The notes beneath the pieces are model-generated. The model did not search any database, was not told the DNA's origin, and saw only the letters and a program-made list of their open reading frames with translations. A stretch of 64,000 nt of DNA from Azolla caroliniana (taxonomy: Eukaryota > Polypodiophyta), in the NCBI GenBank assembly GCA_043228905.1, contig JBHGNT010000017.1, forward strand, positions 18,662,001 through 18,726,000, given 5' to 3'. Position 1 is the first letter of the stretch, and each line of letters begins with the position of its first letter. A program made the translations under genes and the position numbers. Of the stretch, positions 1 to 12,558 are shown one piece after another.

Positions 1-36
1 TTACATTCATTTTGCTAACTGGGACTTGAATCATAC

Positions 37-3000
37 CTCTGTTCCAGCCTTTATACTTTGATTGCGGTTTAGAAGTACCTCAAGCATTCTATCTTTCCTC
101 CGCCATCGATATGAACAAGTTGGTTGTAGTGAGTGATTCATCATATCTATGACAAAATAATTCACAGTGAGCAACTATATTTTAAGATATCAACCCAATA
201 GATTTCTAGGAATATTTTCTGTTATCAGTATTCTCAGAATGTAGCCTGCAGGGAACAAGATTCTTGAGGAAGTTTTCAGATATTTGGAAGTTTATGGGCC
301 AAGGAATGGCAAGGATAGATTTTCTCATGTTTTACTTAAGATGCCTACTTGATATTTGAGTTCAAGAAAATCCTAACTAGAACAATACAGAAAAATTATA
401 AAGCTGCATCGACAGCATCACGTGTACTCCACAGAGTATAGAATAGTTGTATTATCAGAATAACTCACATCCAGGACTTCTGCATAACAGTGATAAGTTT
501 TGCATCCATGTATAGTCACTAACAATGTAACCATTTTTATGCTAGTCACTCTGATATTCAATTGTTTCATCACATGCAGCCACACGATATCTTTGTGCAT
601 TGCCACAATCTTCATAACCATTCTTGCTTCTTTTTACACGTTTATAAAACTAAATGTAACAGTGGACATATGTGAAAAAATTCTCATGGGAACTAAGGAT
701 GAGAGAGATTCCTGCTGCAACTGCCAGTTAAAAGATATCATTATGTCCAGAAGCTGGGACAGTGGACACGTGACAATTTTAATGGGGTCTGTTGTTTCAA
801 TCTTCAATAGGTTCCATGCCTATCATGTAATAAGTTCTTTCCATAGATAGGTCTTCACAAACAATGCAATGTCACATCAGAATATGGGATTCAAATCACG
901 TGCAAGTTGGTTTTATGGCCATCAAATTGAGACATGAAACATGCAGTTTCATGAATTTTTATAATTTAGTGTGCCTCCTTGCCTTGATAATTTTGTCATT
1001 CACTGAACCCAAGATTGTAAGATCCTTGAAAAGAAATTTCAAGGTATACGAAGTCCAGAATATACATCTCTTTAATTTGGCGAGTAAACTTATTTTAGAT
1101 TAATTTGCCTACTTTTTGTAACCCAATTTCTTTGCTTCTCAAGAGTTTCTCCTGCTAGTGTTGAAGTTCAAGCAAGATGGATGTGGCTTTACTCTAAATC
1201 CCATAGGTAATTTTGGTCTTTCCAAGATGTTATAACATTTCATTTCTCTCTCCAAATTTGCATCATGTTTCAGAAGTCCAAATTTTGGAAATTCTAAATC
1301 TTGTTTTTTCAGTAATCCCTCAATCTGATCATATTTCAGAAAACTCTCTGAAATCTAGAAATTTAGAACCTTAATCTTTGTAAGTTTGTAATTCTGAAGT
1401 ATCTAACCAAGATGTCCTCAACTGCAATGTAAGTTACTTAATATAATGGTCTTTCATCAAGCCATTTCACTAGTCACCTTGAGATAGAACACCCCAGTTT
1501 GGGTGTAATGTTTCGTGAGAACAATGCCTGAAACTAAAAAGATATGTAAAAAGACATCCCTAGACTTACACTGCCATATCTTCATTAGAAGTATAGATTG
1601 GATTGTAGCCTTGGTTCTGTAACTTTCATTCATTTTACAGTACATCTGGCTATTGCATTATGTTGCCGCCAGCCTTGCATTTATGAATATTACAAAGGCC
1701 CGTTTCAGCATTTCAAATTTCTGCAGCAACATATACATGCTAAATGGGCTGTACCATAGTGAATTCTTTCTCTTGCATCTTGAAAGCCAATAACTTTCTT
1801 GGTATCTAGCTTAAATATCACAGTAAGTTGAGCTGCAGGTTGGGAATTCAACTCCCATGATTGCCCCAGATTCTGTTGGTGATAGCCAATGTTAGACCCC
1901 CTTCACATATATATAATGTCTTTTAAGACACCAAAATGGGCCACAAGACCAAACACTAGATTACACCTTAAAATGTTGTCTCTTTTTAAGACAACAAACA
2001 AAAATAAATAATATGAAGTAAATAAATAGGTCAAGTAAAGAATCTTGTTATCTATACATGTAAGATTCTCATGTCAGCTAGATTGTAATTTCTGTCTTCA
2101 AAAGATCTGCAGCATGGGTCGATCTAGAATGGAGAGATCTCCGATCAGAAAAACCTAACAAATGAGCTTTATTAACTCTTAAGTATTATGATGTTAGAAG
2201 GGAATGTACCAATATAGGGGATATACATATTCGCCACCTGGGATCTTGCCCCAACTGTCATTTCTGTGGTGATCTGTCGAGTTTGTGCAATAGCTACTGC
2301 CCACTTGAAATGTTCAACTGTAGGAGCAAGCCGTCTCAATTTCAAGGGCGAATCTGCTCTCTGTATAGGGTATTAGGGAAAAGATGTAAATTCATAATGC
2401 AGTATTCTGTATAATTGAAATACGTTCATAGCATATCCAAGCATCCCATAGAGACTTAGACGCAAGAAGGGAAGCTCTTACCCAATATTTTTCCCATGCA
2501 TTCTCAACTCTCTTTTGCTGATCTCTAATTACTGAGGCCAGCCAAGTGTCCTGTAGTTCTGAAAGCTCTGCCTACAAGAGAGCGAAAAACGCCAAATACA
2601 TAAAGGTATATTAGGTATTGGAGAAAATATTTATCATTGCACAAACCACTGCTTATTCAGATAAACATCCATACTTGATAGGGACTCACAACCTCCTGAC
2701 ATCAGCAGAGTCAAAACAAACAAACTGTTTTTTTCATGATATGAATATGTCCACAAAAGTTCACAAAAGTTCTGTACTTACTAATAACAGGGAAAAATAT
2801 GACTGGATGCTAAAAATGCAGTAATTCATTTTACACTACAAGGTAAAGGTACTGTAAAATAAGTTTTTGAAGCTCCATGCATAAGCAGAACAATGGATAC
2901 ACAAAAAATCACGGGCAATTTCTAAAGAAAATGAATTATCAGCAGTTCAGCAGGTGCAAAGGTGTGAACCTCTGTAGCAAGCAAAAGACTAGTGCACTCA

Positions 3001-4586
3001 GCAGCTTCTGGCAGGAAATCACAATATAATTGCCAGAAGTGATTTTTTGTATCCATCGCAAATAAAAGAAGGCATGCAAGTCTGATGTCCCAATCAACCT
3101 GTACAGAAAAGCAGAATTGATGGTATCAAAATATTTTCCAGTCAAATGAATCCATGGTAAAATATGATAACTAAGCAATCGATGAAAATATTTCAAAATC
3201 ACTAGTAAGCTCGGATATAGGGGAGGGGGGATGAAACACAACGAAAAACAAACTTCTGCACTCTAAACAGCATAGATGGAAAAAATTTAATGCAAACTCG
3301 ATGATGTATAAAACTGTGGTAGAAACAGTAATAATACATCACCTTTAACTCTAGTGTAGATACAATGAAACAACTGCTACATTATAAAGTGGAAACAATA
3401 AATGTGACACCAAATACAACCAACCTCAGCATCTGTTGAATTGATGACATCAAATATAGGATGCCCTATGGGAATAAAATCTGGATGAAAAATCCATGGA
3501 GGATCCTTACTAATTGAGATCATCAATTCTAACGGTATCTCCATGATTATCTGCAAATTGATCAAGCATTGTCTTTAGCTCAAGAAATATTTCTATCATT
3601 ATTTTTGCACCTGGTATGGAAAGGAGAACAATAATGTTGATACATCATGTCTAATGTCTTGTGAGAGACCTTGGTTTGTTGAAAGACATAAGCAACGATC
3701 CTTCCTACTTGCACAGAAATCTTACAACTCCTTCACAGAACTTCTTTCAACCAAAAACTTACTCTTGGCTTTTTTATATTCAGAATGTCTTTCGCAGCAT
3801 AGACTCCAACACCATCATCCCCTTCCTTGAACTCTATACCATATGCTCGCAATTGCCGAACATAACCCATCTCATAAAACGCAGGATCAATATCCTGTAG
3901 CTGCTTAGAATCCAATACCTAGCATCAAATTCACATATATGGATGAAAAATCAGTATGGAAATTCTTCAAAGCCTTCAGTATACACAGCATTACTAATGT
4001 GGGAACTAAATAGCTGTTTTATTGATAGATGGAATATCCTGACAACACGTTGATAGGATGCATAATTCACGTGAGGTTTTGTATACAGACACCTAGCTAG
4101 TAGCATCACATACAGACATAGTTGGAGAATCAAAATGCCAATACTGGAAGTCCCTAAACTACATGCAACCACGGATATATAATGAAACACTGAAGATTCC
4201 GCTAGTATGCAGTTATTGTGCGGGCGAGAAACAAACATAATGAATTGAACATAAGGTATAGGCGCTTACATTTTCCTGCTTAGTCTTCGCAGCTACCTGG
4301 ACGAGACTCGAGGCGTGAACTCTGAATTCTAGCTTCTGTAAAGATGGAAACACAGGGGAGTTCAGGTCTTAAGCATTTCCTTTTTTATCAGAATCGATTT
4401 GGAGGGAGAGAAAGAGAGTTAAGGAGCAGTCAAATTCCGCACCTGCCTTCGAAATGGCACATTAGGGGAGGCAAGTGAGGAGGTGAGTGAAGGGAGGTGG
4501 GTGCTGAAGGGCCCATCGACCATGGCCGTGGATGTACCACCTCTGCAACCGTGGTTTGGCAAGGCCACGGCCGCAGTGATTGACAT
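37..4586 (-). CDS. PTAC14: PTAC14-like SET-domain plastid protein (partial, 8 exons visible)
   Basis: Seen: seven exons join in phase 0 on the minus strand: 4586-4443, 4335-4270, 3918-3763, 3550-3425, 3098-2970, 2571-2482 and 2360-2238, all with GT donors and AG acceptors. An eighth, 146-37, carries NHSLQPTC, the NHS-x2-P-x-C signature of SET domains. The first 70 residues are rich in Ser/Ala/Arg and poor in acids, like a plastid transit peptide. Motifs such as YGIEFKEGDDG, MEIPLELM and WDIRLACLLLF match the PTAC14/Rubisco-methyltransferase-like family. Known: PTAC14 belongs to the plastid RNA polymerase (PEP) complex. Odd: exon 7 ends in phase 0 but exon 8 needs one base from upstream, so a short exon for the stretch before MNHS must lie in 147-2237; I did not find it. 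The 3' end lies beyond the window. A close paralogue of PTAC14 is possible. The start is the only ATG at the head of exon 1. Confidence 0.8.
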
Positions 4587-4600
4587 GTCTGCCTCTCTGC

Positions 4601-4681
4601 TCTGTTCTGCTCTGTTCTGCTCTGTTCTGCTCCGGGGATGGAGAGACTGAAGAAACAGAGAGAGAGAGAGAGAGAGAGAGA
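4601..4681. repeat. 5'-flank microsatellites: (TCTGTTCTGC)3 and (AG)n
   Basis: Three perfect 10-bp units TCTGTTCTGC occupy 4601-4630, followed by an uninterrupted (AG)n tract at about 4657-4681. They lie 15-95 bp upstream of the minus-strand ATG of the PTAC14-like gene, so they fall in its promoter or 5' UTR. On the gene's strand the AG tract is a CT repeat, common in plant 5' leaders. Confidence 0.85.
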
Positions 4682-4699
4682 ATGTATGTATGTGGATAT

Positions 4700-5348
4700 A
4701 ATGAAATGAAATAAAATGGAGAGGTTTATGAGTGAGGGAGAGAGAGAATGTGTGTTGTTTTTATGAAGTGGGTTTTGTGTTTACTAATTTTGCAAAGGCT
4801 TTTTTTGTTTGTTTGTTTGTGCTTCCTTCAATCTTCCACCGGTTTAATGGTTTCATGGTTCACGTGAGCCGCCCGCCCGCTCGCTCCGCTTTCAAGGTTC
4901 TTCTGGCATTAAAAGGGCCGGGTCTCCATGAGGCAGTTTTTAAGATCTCCGTAGACATTGTTTCGGGTCTACGATTTTGATAGAAGTCATGCTTCTTCGT
5001 ATCTCCCGTTTTAGGCCTCTACCACCAACATTTGGAGGATTGACGCTATAGGTTTAGTGTCTCGTGTTCAATTATGTTAGTAAATGAACAATGGCATGCC
5101 AAGCAAAATACCCCAACAAAGCGTTTCCTCCATGTAAGTCTTGCACACTGTAACATGAGCCATCACCAATGGTTTCTTACAAAATTTCTTCATATGTTTT
5201 TTGTAATATTGCATTTTGGTTACCACAAATAAGGGTTTACAAACTCACTTCCAAAATTCCAAGCTTGAAAGACACATCATTGCTTCAAAACGCAACATGA
5301 AATAACGTCATGAACATGCAAACATCTTAAGAAGTTCATAACACTAAT
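4700..5348. other. Intergenic stretch, no gene seen
   Basis: The stretch between the PTAC14-like promoter and the LINE fragment. It has GT-rich and T-rich low complexity and short ORFs with no recognisable protein. I see no RNA gene and no terminal repeats. Confidence 0.5.
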
Positions 5349-6467
5349 ATGTGCAAGGCAATATGTTATGGTTGTGTTATAGGCATAATCCTAAGGTCCT
5401 ATTGTAAAGCTAAATTTAATGTACTTATAGGAGCTCGTTTATATCATCGTAATGGCAATTTTTATTGTTATGAAGTTTTGGACAATGGTAGATTGTTATT
5501 AGTGGCGGATGAGTCTCCAATTATGTCCAATGCAAAGCAGTTGCCAATTAGAGTAATTGCTAGATTAGATAAAAAAAAATTAATCGATCCTAGTTTGTTA
5601 ATTGCTAACAATGCATCTCAATTTTGGGTTTTACACTCTAGGCCACTTGTTGACCTGCAGTGGGACCCATCAGATTATGGTTGGAAATTGTCCATGTCTG
5701 ACATAGCGAATAAGATCCTTCCATTCTTCTCATATTCGGTGGCGTTGGATAGAAACTTTATGTTGAATCAGACCGACTCGGTCCCAGCGGCAAACAAGTA
5801 TTGGGAGGAAGGTAATGTCTCGTCGGCTCATATGTGGATATTTTGGAAATGGTTTTGGGTAACTAAATGTATGAATAAGATATTGCATTTTCATTGGTTG
5901 ATGATTCATTATGCATTGCCAATAGGTGAACTATTGAGGGGTTCAATGCGTGATCGGTCATGTGTTATGTGTGGGTTTGCATCTGAGTCATTGCCTCATG
6001 TATTTTGGGAATGTTTGTTCGCTAAAAGGTTTTGGTTTCGAATTCTTAGGCTTTTAGGTTGTAAGTATACCTAAGCTTTCTTCACGTGGGGTGTAGTCTT
6101 TTGGGGAATGTTGGATCAACAATCGGCCTTTTATCATTATCAGCATTCTTCTTTGTCTTTACATGTGAGAAGTTTTCAAGTATATGCTAGTTCAAGTTCC
6201 TTGCAGGGAATCAAGTTCTTCTCGCAAAGTTATGTTTGGCAAATTGTTTCCTCTTTGGGTTTATGGGTTATTTGGAAAGCTAGGTGTTCCAAGTTATACA
6301 AGGATGAAAATACTCATGTTGTAGAACAACTTAAGTCTTTCTGGGACCTATTGGTACATACGGTTAAAGGTGATTATGATAGTTGTAGGGATCAGGAGAC
6401 ACAACTAGTCGAAAAAGAAGGAGAATTAGAAGAGTTTGGTCATCTATTCTTATCATGTTGGATGTAG
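5349..6467 (+). pseudogene. LINE (non-LTR retrotransposon) 3' fragment with zf-RVT domain
   Basis: Two ORFs (5349-6074 and 6108-6467) are in one frame, separated by a single TAA at 6072-6074. The first has a Trp-rich block (WIFWKWFWVTK) followed by CVMCGFASESLPHVFWEC, the Cys/His/Cys pattern of the reverse-transcriptase zinc-binding domain (zf-RVT) at the C-terminus of plant LINE ORF2. The second continues with LWVIWKARCSKLYKDE, typical of the same region. The catalytic reverse transcriptase is absent, as expected of a 5'-truncated LINE insertion. No poly(A) tail or target duplication was identified, so the 3' limit is approximate. Confidence 0.75.
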
Positions 6468-6640
6468 AGGATAATGTCAAGTGGAATTACGTACCACCTC
6501 GTTGGTTGTTCCCACCACCAGCACCGTCCTTAGAGCACACAACATAAATCAACATGGAAGAGGTGATTCTGGCACATAGCAAGAGTCTTTTCATAAAAGA
6601 AGCTTTTGGCGGTAATCTTCGATATGAGCAAATGCTTTAC

Positions 6641-6706
6641 CTTAGATAGGGATGACTGATAATGATGCTTTACCTTAGAGAGGGATGACTGATAATGATT
6701 TTCATA
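6641..6706. repeat. 33-bp direct duplication
   Basis: The block beginning GCTTTACCTTAGA and ending ACTGATAATGAT occurs twice in tandem with one or two mismatches. It lies between the LINE fragment and the ~165-bp array. Confidence 0.7.
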
Positions 6707-6790
6707 AGGACACGAGAGTGTGCATTCATGTTTGTTTTTGTAGGTTTAAGTTATTGGGGATACTTGATGACAATCAGCTGATTGATGCGG

Positions 6791-7388
6791 ATTTTCGTGG
6801 ACATTGGCAAGATGCTAATCGACAAGATGGTTGATGGGGACTGAATGGAGAGATTTTTCTGTGATAAGGATGAGTGAAGATGGTGGGGGGGTCGAAGCCG
6901 ACTAACATGACTGGATGAGGAAACTTTTACACTAATTTCAGTTTTAAATACAGGTTTTTCGTGGACATTGGCAAGATGCTAATCGGCAAGATGGTTGATG
7001 TGGACTAATTGAAGAATTTTTTGTGATACGCATGAGGGAAGATGGTGGGGGGGTCGAAGCCGACTATCAAGAGTGGGTGAGGAAACTTTTAGACTAATCT
7101 TTTGTTGTTAATACAGGATTTTCGTGGACATTGGCAACACACTAATTGCTGAGATGGTTGATGTGGACTGAACGAAGAAATTTTTTCTGTGATAAGGATG
7201 AGTGAAGATGGTGGGGAGGTCAAAGCCGACTATCATGAGTGGGTGAGGAAGCTTTTACACTAACTTTTTGTTGTTAATACAAGATTTGCGGGGACATTGG
7301 CAAGGCAAGTTGCTAATCGGCGAGATGGCTGATGTGAACTGAATGAATAAATTTTTCTGTGATAAGGATGAGTGAAGATGGTGGGGGG
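6791..7388. repeat. ~165-bp tandem array, left part (units 1 to mid-4)
   Basis: Units start at about 6791, 6953, 7118 and 7283, each beginning with a variant of GATTTTCGTGGACATTGGCA and containing GATAAGGATGAGTGAAGATG and GTCGAAGCCGACTA. Spacing is 162-165 bp. Unit 4 stops at 7388, where copia A begins; its remainder is at 18442-18510, followed by unit 5. No ORF is conserved between units, so this reads as a short satellite-like array. Confidence 0.85.
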
Positions 7389-7688
7389 TGTCGAATACGA
7401 GTGTATAATGGTTGTATTCACACCGTCCCTTTGGACAACCCAAGTTCGAGCTATTTCTGTAAATAGCATAAAGGGCAGTTGCCCTAGGACAATCACTATA
7501 TAAAGTGACTTTGTAACCTTTAGTAAAGGTTGGTTGTCATTTGTAACGATTTGCTATTGCAATATAACGGATTGTTTGTGCCTCTCTCTCTCTCTCTCTC
7601 CCTTTGTGTCTATCTTGCTCATGCATAAACAGATTCCTTCATCACGAATGTTGCTTGCACTTCTGCATTGACGGCCTTGTCCCCAACA
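7389..7688 (+). repeat. 5' LTR of copia A
   Basis: Begins TGTCGAATACG and ends CCCAACA, with the TG..CA termini of an LTR. It contains TATATAAAG as a TATA-like box near 7496 and a CT tract near 7581-7600. It is directly followed by the primer-binding site. Confidence 0.95.
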
Positions 7689-7690
7689 TT

Positions 7691-7703
7691 TGGTATCAGA
7701 GCG
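7691..7703 (+). other. Primer-binding site of copia A (tRNA-Met)
   Basis: TGGTATCAGAGCG lies two bases after the 5' LTR. It is complementary to the 3' end of plant initiator tRNA-Met, the usual copia primer. Confidence 0.92.
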
Positions 7704-8371
7704 TTGGAGGTTCTTCAACCCGCTGTCGGCCGTCATCGCACAACACAACATTCTGTTTTTCGTTTTCTTTGAAGAACAAAGAAGGGAGAAGAAAAAGACA
7801 AGAGCTCGCATCTCACTGTGTTAAATCACAAATTGGAGTAAGCCAATCGGTTGTTCTCTATTCCTGTGATTGTAACCGCTTGAGGGGAGCTCCTTGAGCA
7901 ACAATCGACCCAATCATGCTTCATTCGGTTAAACAACATCTGAATAGGTCACCAGACACTATTCACCCGCTTGCTGTAACCACCCGCTGCGGATTGGTCT
8001 CCCGACAACAACCACTTTGTGCTTCACTCGGATGATCGACATTCAGGAGGATCAATTGGATATGTCCCTCTCATCGCTGCAGTCATCCGAAGCAAAATCA
8101 GCCCAAACAATAGATTTTGCGTAATCGGTATTCGGCATACAATTGGAAGCTAACCGGGCTCACTCCGACTCGACAACATTCGGGAAGACCAGCCGGTTTT
8201 GTCCCTCAAGTTACCGGAGTCACTCCGAGCAAGTTCAGCAACAATTATTCAAAACCAAACCGACTCGGGTTCAAAACCGACTAGAACGATATCGGGTGAG
8301 CCAACCGGCTGCACCCCACTAAGGTTCGTAGTCAACTCCGAACATAGTCTTACCAACTGAAACCGAAGCAG
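7704..8371 (+). other. Leader of copia A
   Basis: About 670 bp between PBS and the gag ATG without a convincing ORF. This is the expected untranslated leader, which in retroelements carries packaging signals; none can be assigned here. Confidence 0.6.
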
Positions 8372-11300
8372 ATGGCATCAACATCCGTCTCATCGGAGAT
8401 GAGTCTAAGGAGGTTCGACGGTTCGAACTTCAACTTCTGGAAGGAACAAATGCAGGACTATCTCATAGTCAAGGGTTAGATAAACCCGATTGAGAATGAA
8501 AATCCTCCAGAAGCATACAAGGCAAACAAGTGGCTAAAGCTGGACAGAATCGTCCGCGCCACGATTCAGATGTACTTGTCGGAGTCAGAGTACTTCAAAG
8601 TGCAATCATGCACGCCAGCGTTTGAACTTTGGAAAACACTGTCGGAAACTTATGAAAAGATGGTCGCCGCAACGATGATGTATCTGATCCGGCGCCTCTA
8701 CAACTTGTGGATGAAAGAATCTGATTTGGTTCTGGCACACCTCAACGAGTACGAAAGCATAAGCTCCCAAATCTTGTCTCAGGGGACGACAATCGAGGAT
8801 GAACTCAGAGCAATGATACTCATGAGTAGTCTCCCCTCTTCATGGGAAACTTTCGTTACAACTGTGTGCAATGCTTTAACAAATGCCGTTAAGTACTCCG
8901 AAGTCATGAGCGCAATCCTGACTGAAGCAGCTCGGAGAAAGTCTTTCGCCAAAGACTCGACAGATGAAGCTTACGTAGTACAAGGTTCGACCGACCGATC
9001 GAACAACTGGGGAAGAAGTTCTTCCCGACCGCCGAACAATTAGCGAAGCTAGAGCAAGTCCCGGGACAACCGAATTTGCAACTACTACAAGAAACCGGGA
9101 CACATCAAAGCCGACTGTCGAGCACTCAAAGCAAAAACCGACAAAGCCCAGAGAGCGGATAAGAAGAGTAGCCGACATGAGGAGGTCAACTACGTTGGCT
9201 CTTCAGCTGAAATTTTGATGACCAACCCGAACATACTGTCCATAGAGAACCCAGTCGAATCAGAAGTTCTGCTTACGACTGAGGAATCGAGCACATGGCT
9301 CCTGGACTCGGGCGCATCGTATCATGTGACACCTCACCGATCTCAGTTTCGGCAATACTCGGACCGGCACTCTGACTCAGTTCGAGTCGAAAACTCGCAG
9401 CATTGTGCTATAATCGGAATCAGCACCGTAGAGCTCAATCTTTCGGGAGGCTCTACACTTGTACTACACAACGTCTGACACGTTCCTGAGCTTTCAAGAC
9501 CCTTGATCTCAGTCGGACAACTTGACGAAGCCGGCATCCGTGCCGGATTCTCATCAGGAGGGTGGACACTCCACAAAGGGAACCTCCTACTTGCTCGAGG
9601 ACCAAAGGTACATTCCTTGTATCCTTTATATGTCACACTCAAAGAGGGTGACTTATTTTTTGTTGATATCCCCGTGTCATCGTTATGGCATAGACGGCTT
9701 GGACACCTCAGCAAGGCCGGCATAACGCACCTATCCAAAGCCGGTTACATCCCCAAAATCTCCTTCTTAGATCACCAATTCTGCGAGCATTGCCAATATG
9801 GCAAACAGGTAGCCACATCACACCCGACATCAGCACCAAGAGAATCGAGTCCCCTCGATTTGGTCCAGTAGGACGTCTGTGGCCCAATGCCCCATCAGTC
9901 TCTCGGTGGTGCTTCGTACTTCGTCAGTTTTATTGATGACTCGACTCGGAAGGTGTGGGCTTACCCCATCAGAACCAAAGATCGGGTGTTGTCGATCTTC
10001 TCCGAATGACTTGCAATGGTCGAAAATCAGACCGGTCGGAAACTGAAATGTCTCTGAACCGACAATGGAGGAGAATTCAAGTCTGAAGAATTCGTCAAAT
10101 TCTGCCGGGAATGCGGCATTCGACGTGAATATACGACACCCTATAGTCCGGAGTAGAACGAAATTGCTGAACGCATGAATCAGACGATTAAAGAACGCGT
10201 AGTATCCATGCTCCAACACTCCGGACTTTCGGATGGCTTCTGGGCGGAGGCTCTACTTACGGCAGTACACATAATAAATATGTTGCCAAGTAGACCTCTA
10301 GGACTTCAAATACCTCAGGAAATATGGAGCAGCAGTAAGCCGAATTATGACAAACTGAGGATCTTCGGTTGCGAGGCGTATGCTCTCATACTGAAAGACG
10401 ACCGCCGAAAACTTGAACCAAGGTCAAGGAAATGTGTTTTTCTTGGATATGGACCCGACGACGAGATTGGATACCGACTCTGGGACCCCGAGCACAGACA
10501 AATCGTCTGAAGTTCAGACGTCATGTTCAATGAGTCAGCTATGCATAAAACGGCTGAAAGGCCTATTGAAGTTGAAAGGGTAATATTTTCCGAAGTGCCA
10601 ACCCTTCATAATGGCCCAACCCACAACACGAGATCGGTTTCACGGGTAACCGACAACTCTCGCACTGAATCCACCGATTCGGCACAGCAGAATGGCTCGG
10701 CTCCCGACCATCCGACATTGACACCCGATGCGACTACTCCAGTCATACCTCGCAGATCCGAGAGACTGTCGCAACCTCCGGAGAGGTACTCTCCCGGAAT
10801 TTTCTTTACCGACGCCGGCGAACCGACGTCTTATGAAGAAGCCTCGGCATCTGCTGATTCAGCCACATGGCATCTGGCGATGGAGTCGGAAATGCACTCC
10901 ATTCGAGCAAACAAGACTTAGGACTTGGTCGAATTACCGAAGAATCGACGTACTCTTCCGTGTAAGTGGGTCTATCGACTAAAAGCGACGTCCGACTTGA
11001 TCACCCCAAAGTACAAGGCTAGATTAGTTGCGGAGGGATTTCGACAAGAATATGGCGTCGACTTCGACGAAATCTTTTCACCAGTGGTGAAAATGAAGAC
11101 CCTTCGTTTCATGCTCTGCGTCGTGGTCGTTGACAACTTGGAGCTGATTCAACTAGATGTAAAAACGACATTCCTCCACGGTGACCTATAGGAGGAAATC
11201 TATATGGAGCAGCCGAAAGGCTTTGTGGCATCCGGCCAGGAACATCTAGTCTGCCGACTCAAGAAGAGTCTCTACGGCCTGAAACAGGCACCCCAACAGT

Positions 11301-12395
11301 GGTACAAGAAGTTTGACGACTTCATCCAATCGGTCAGCTTCTCAAAGAGCGATGAGGACCACTATCTCTTCACCAAAACAGCTCAAGACGGGTCTCCCGT
11401 CTTCCTCATCATGTACGTGGACGACATGCTACTCTCCGGTCGGCATGCCGGAGACCTCACCGAACTCATTCGGCAACTATGGTTGAAGTTTGCCATGAAG
11501 GACCTCGGTCCGGCAAGACACATACTTGGTATGAAGATTAGTCGGCATCGCGCTACACGACAACTTTTATTGTCTCAAACCGACTACATCGGACGTGTCC
11601 TAGAACGCTTCAACATGCACTCGGCCAAGTCTGCTTCAACCCCGCTCCCCAACAACCTTCGGCTATCTCAGCGAGACCGCCCGACATCCGGTCCGGAGGG
11701 GGAAGATATGAAGTTGGTACCATATGCACCAGCAGTCGACTCCCTTATGTACGCGATGGTCGCGACACAGCCTGATATTTCTCACGCCGTAGGAGTCGTC
11801 AGCAGATTCATGCACAACCCCGACCGATCGCACTGGAACGCAGTCAAGCATGTGTTTAGATATCTAGCTGGCACAAAAGACTACGACATTCTCTTTAGTC
11901 CGAACTCAACCTCAGGCGTAGTCGGTTACACCGACTCGGACTTCACCGGTTGTGTGGACAGTCGGAAATCAACAACCGGATATTGTTTCAATTTCGGCAA
12001 TGGAGCAATCTCGGAAGTCAAAACTTCAAGAGTTCACAACCACCTCAACGACCGAAGCGGAATATGTAGTTGCGTCCGACGCGGCAAAAGAAGCTTTATG
12101 GCTCGGTCGGTTGGCGCACACGTTTCGACAGGTCGACTCCGACTCGGCTCCAGTTGTCTACAACGACAGTCAGGGTGTTGTTGCTTTGTCAAAAAATCCA
12201 GTTCACCACAACACCTCTAAGCATATCGACATTCGATATCACTTCGTTCGAGACTGCGTCATTTCAGGGAAAATCGGTCTCGAGAAGATATCCTCAACTG
12301 TTAATGTCGTAGATGGAATGACCAAGTGTCTTTCGGCGGATCATTTCCAGTCCCTTCGGCACCAGATGGGCGTAACGAAAAATTGGTACGGTTAA
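8372..12395 (+). pseudogene. gag-pol of copia A, about ten in-frame stops and one frameshift
   Basis: From ATG 8372 one frame carries the whole polyprotein to about 12010, then shifts frame to end at 12393-12395. Visible parts: GAG UBN2-like region; zinc knuckle CNYYKKPGHIKADC near 9075-9116, whose second Cys is Tyr; protease LLDSGASYH near 9300; GAG-pre-integrase; integrase; RT with LYVDD-type motif MYVDDMLLSG near 11411; RNase H with TTEAEYV. In-frame stops occur at 8477, 9041, 9476, 9869, near 10007, near 10052, near 10154, 10508, near 10919 and 11189. Most replace a codon expected to be CAG, CGA or TGG. It cannot encode a working polyprotein. Confidence 0.93.
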
Positions 12396-12558
12396 AGTTG
12401 GACACACAGCACAGGATGGTTTCGGACCACCGACATCGGTTCTCTGAGGATCGGCTTCAGCTCTTCCGACCCGACCGGTTCAGTCCTTTGTCTTCGGATC
12501 TTGCCGACTCTGACAAAACCAATCTGTCCATTAAACCTTGTATATATATACCTGTAAT

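Noticed and set aside
2939-3241. Minus ORF of 100 aa
   Set aside because: Out-of-frame read of the PTAC14-like exon 3098-2970; the correct frame gives WDIRLACLLLF.
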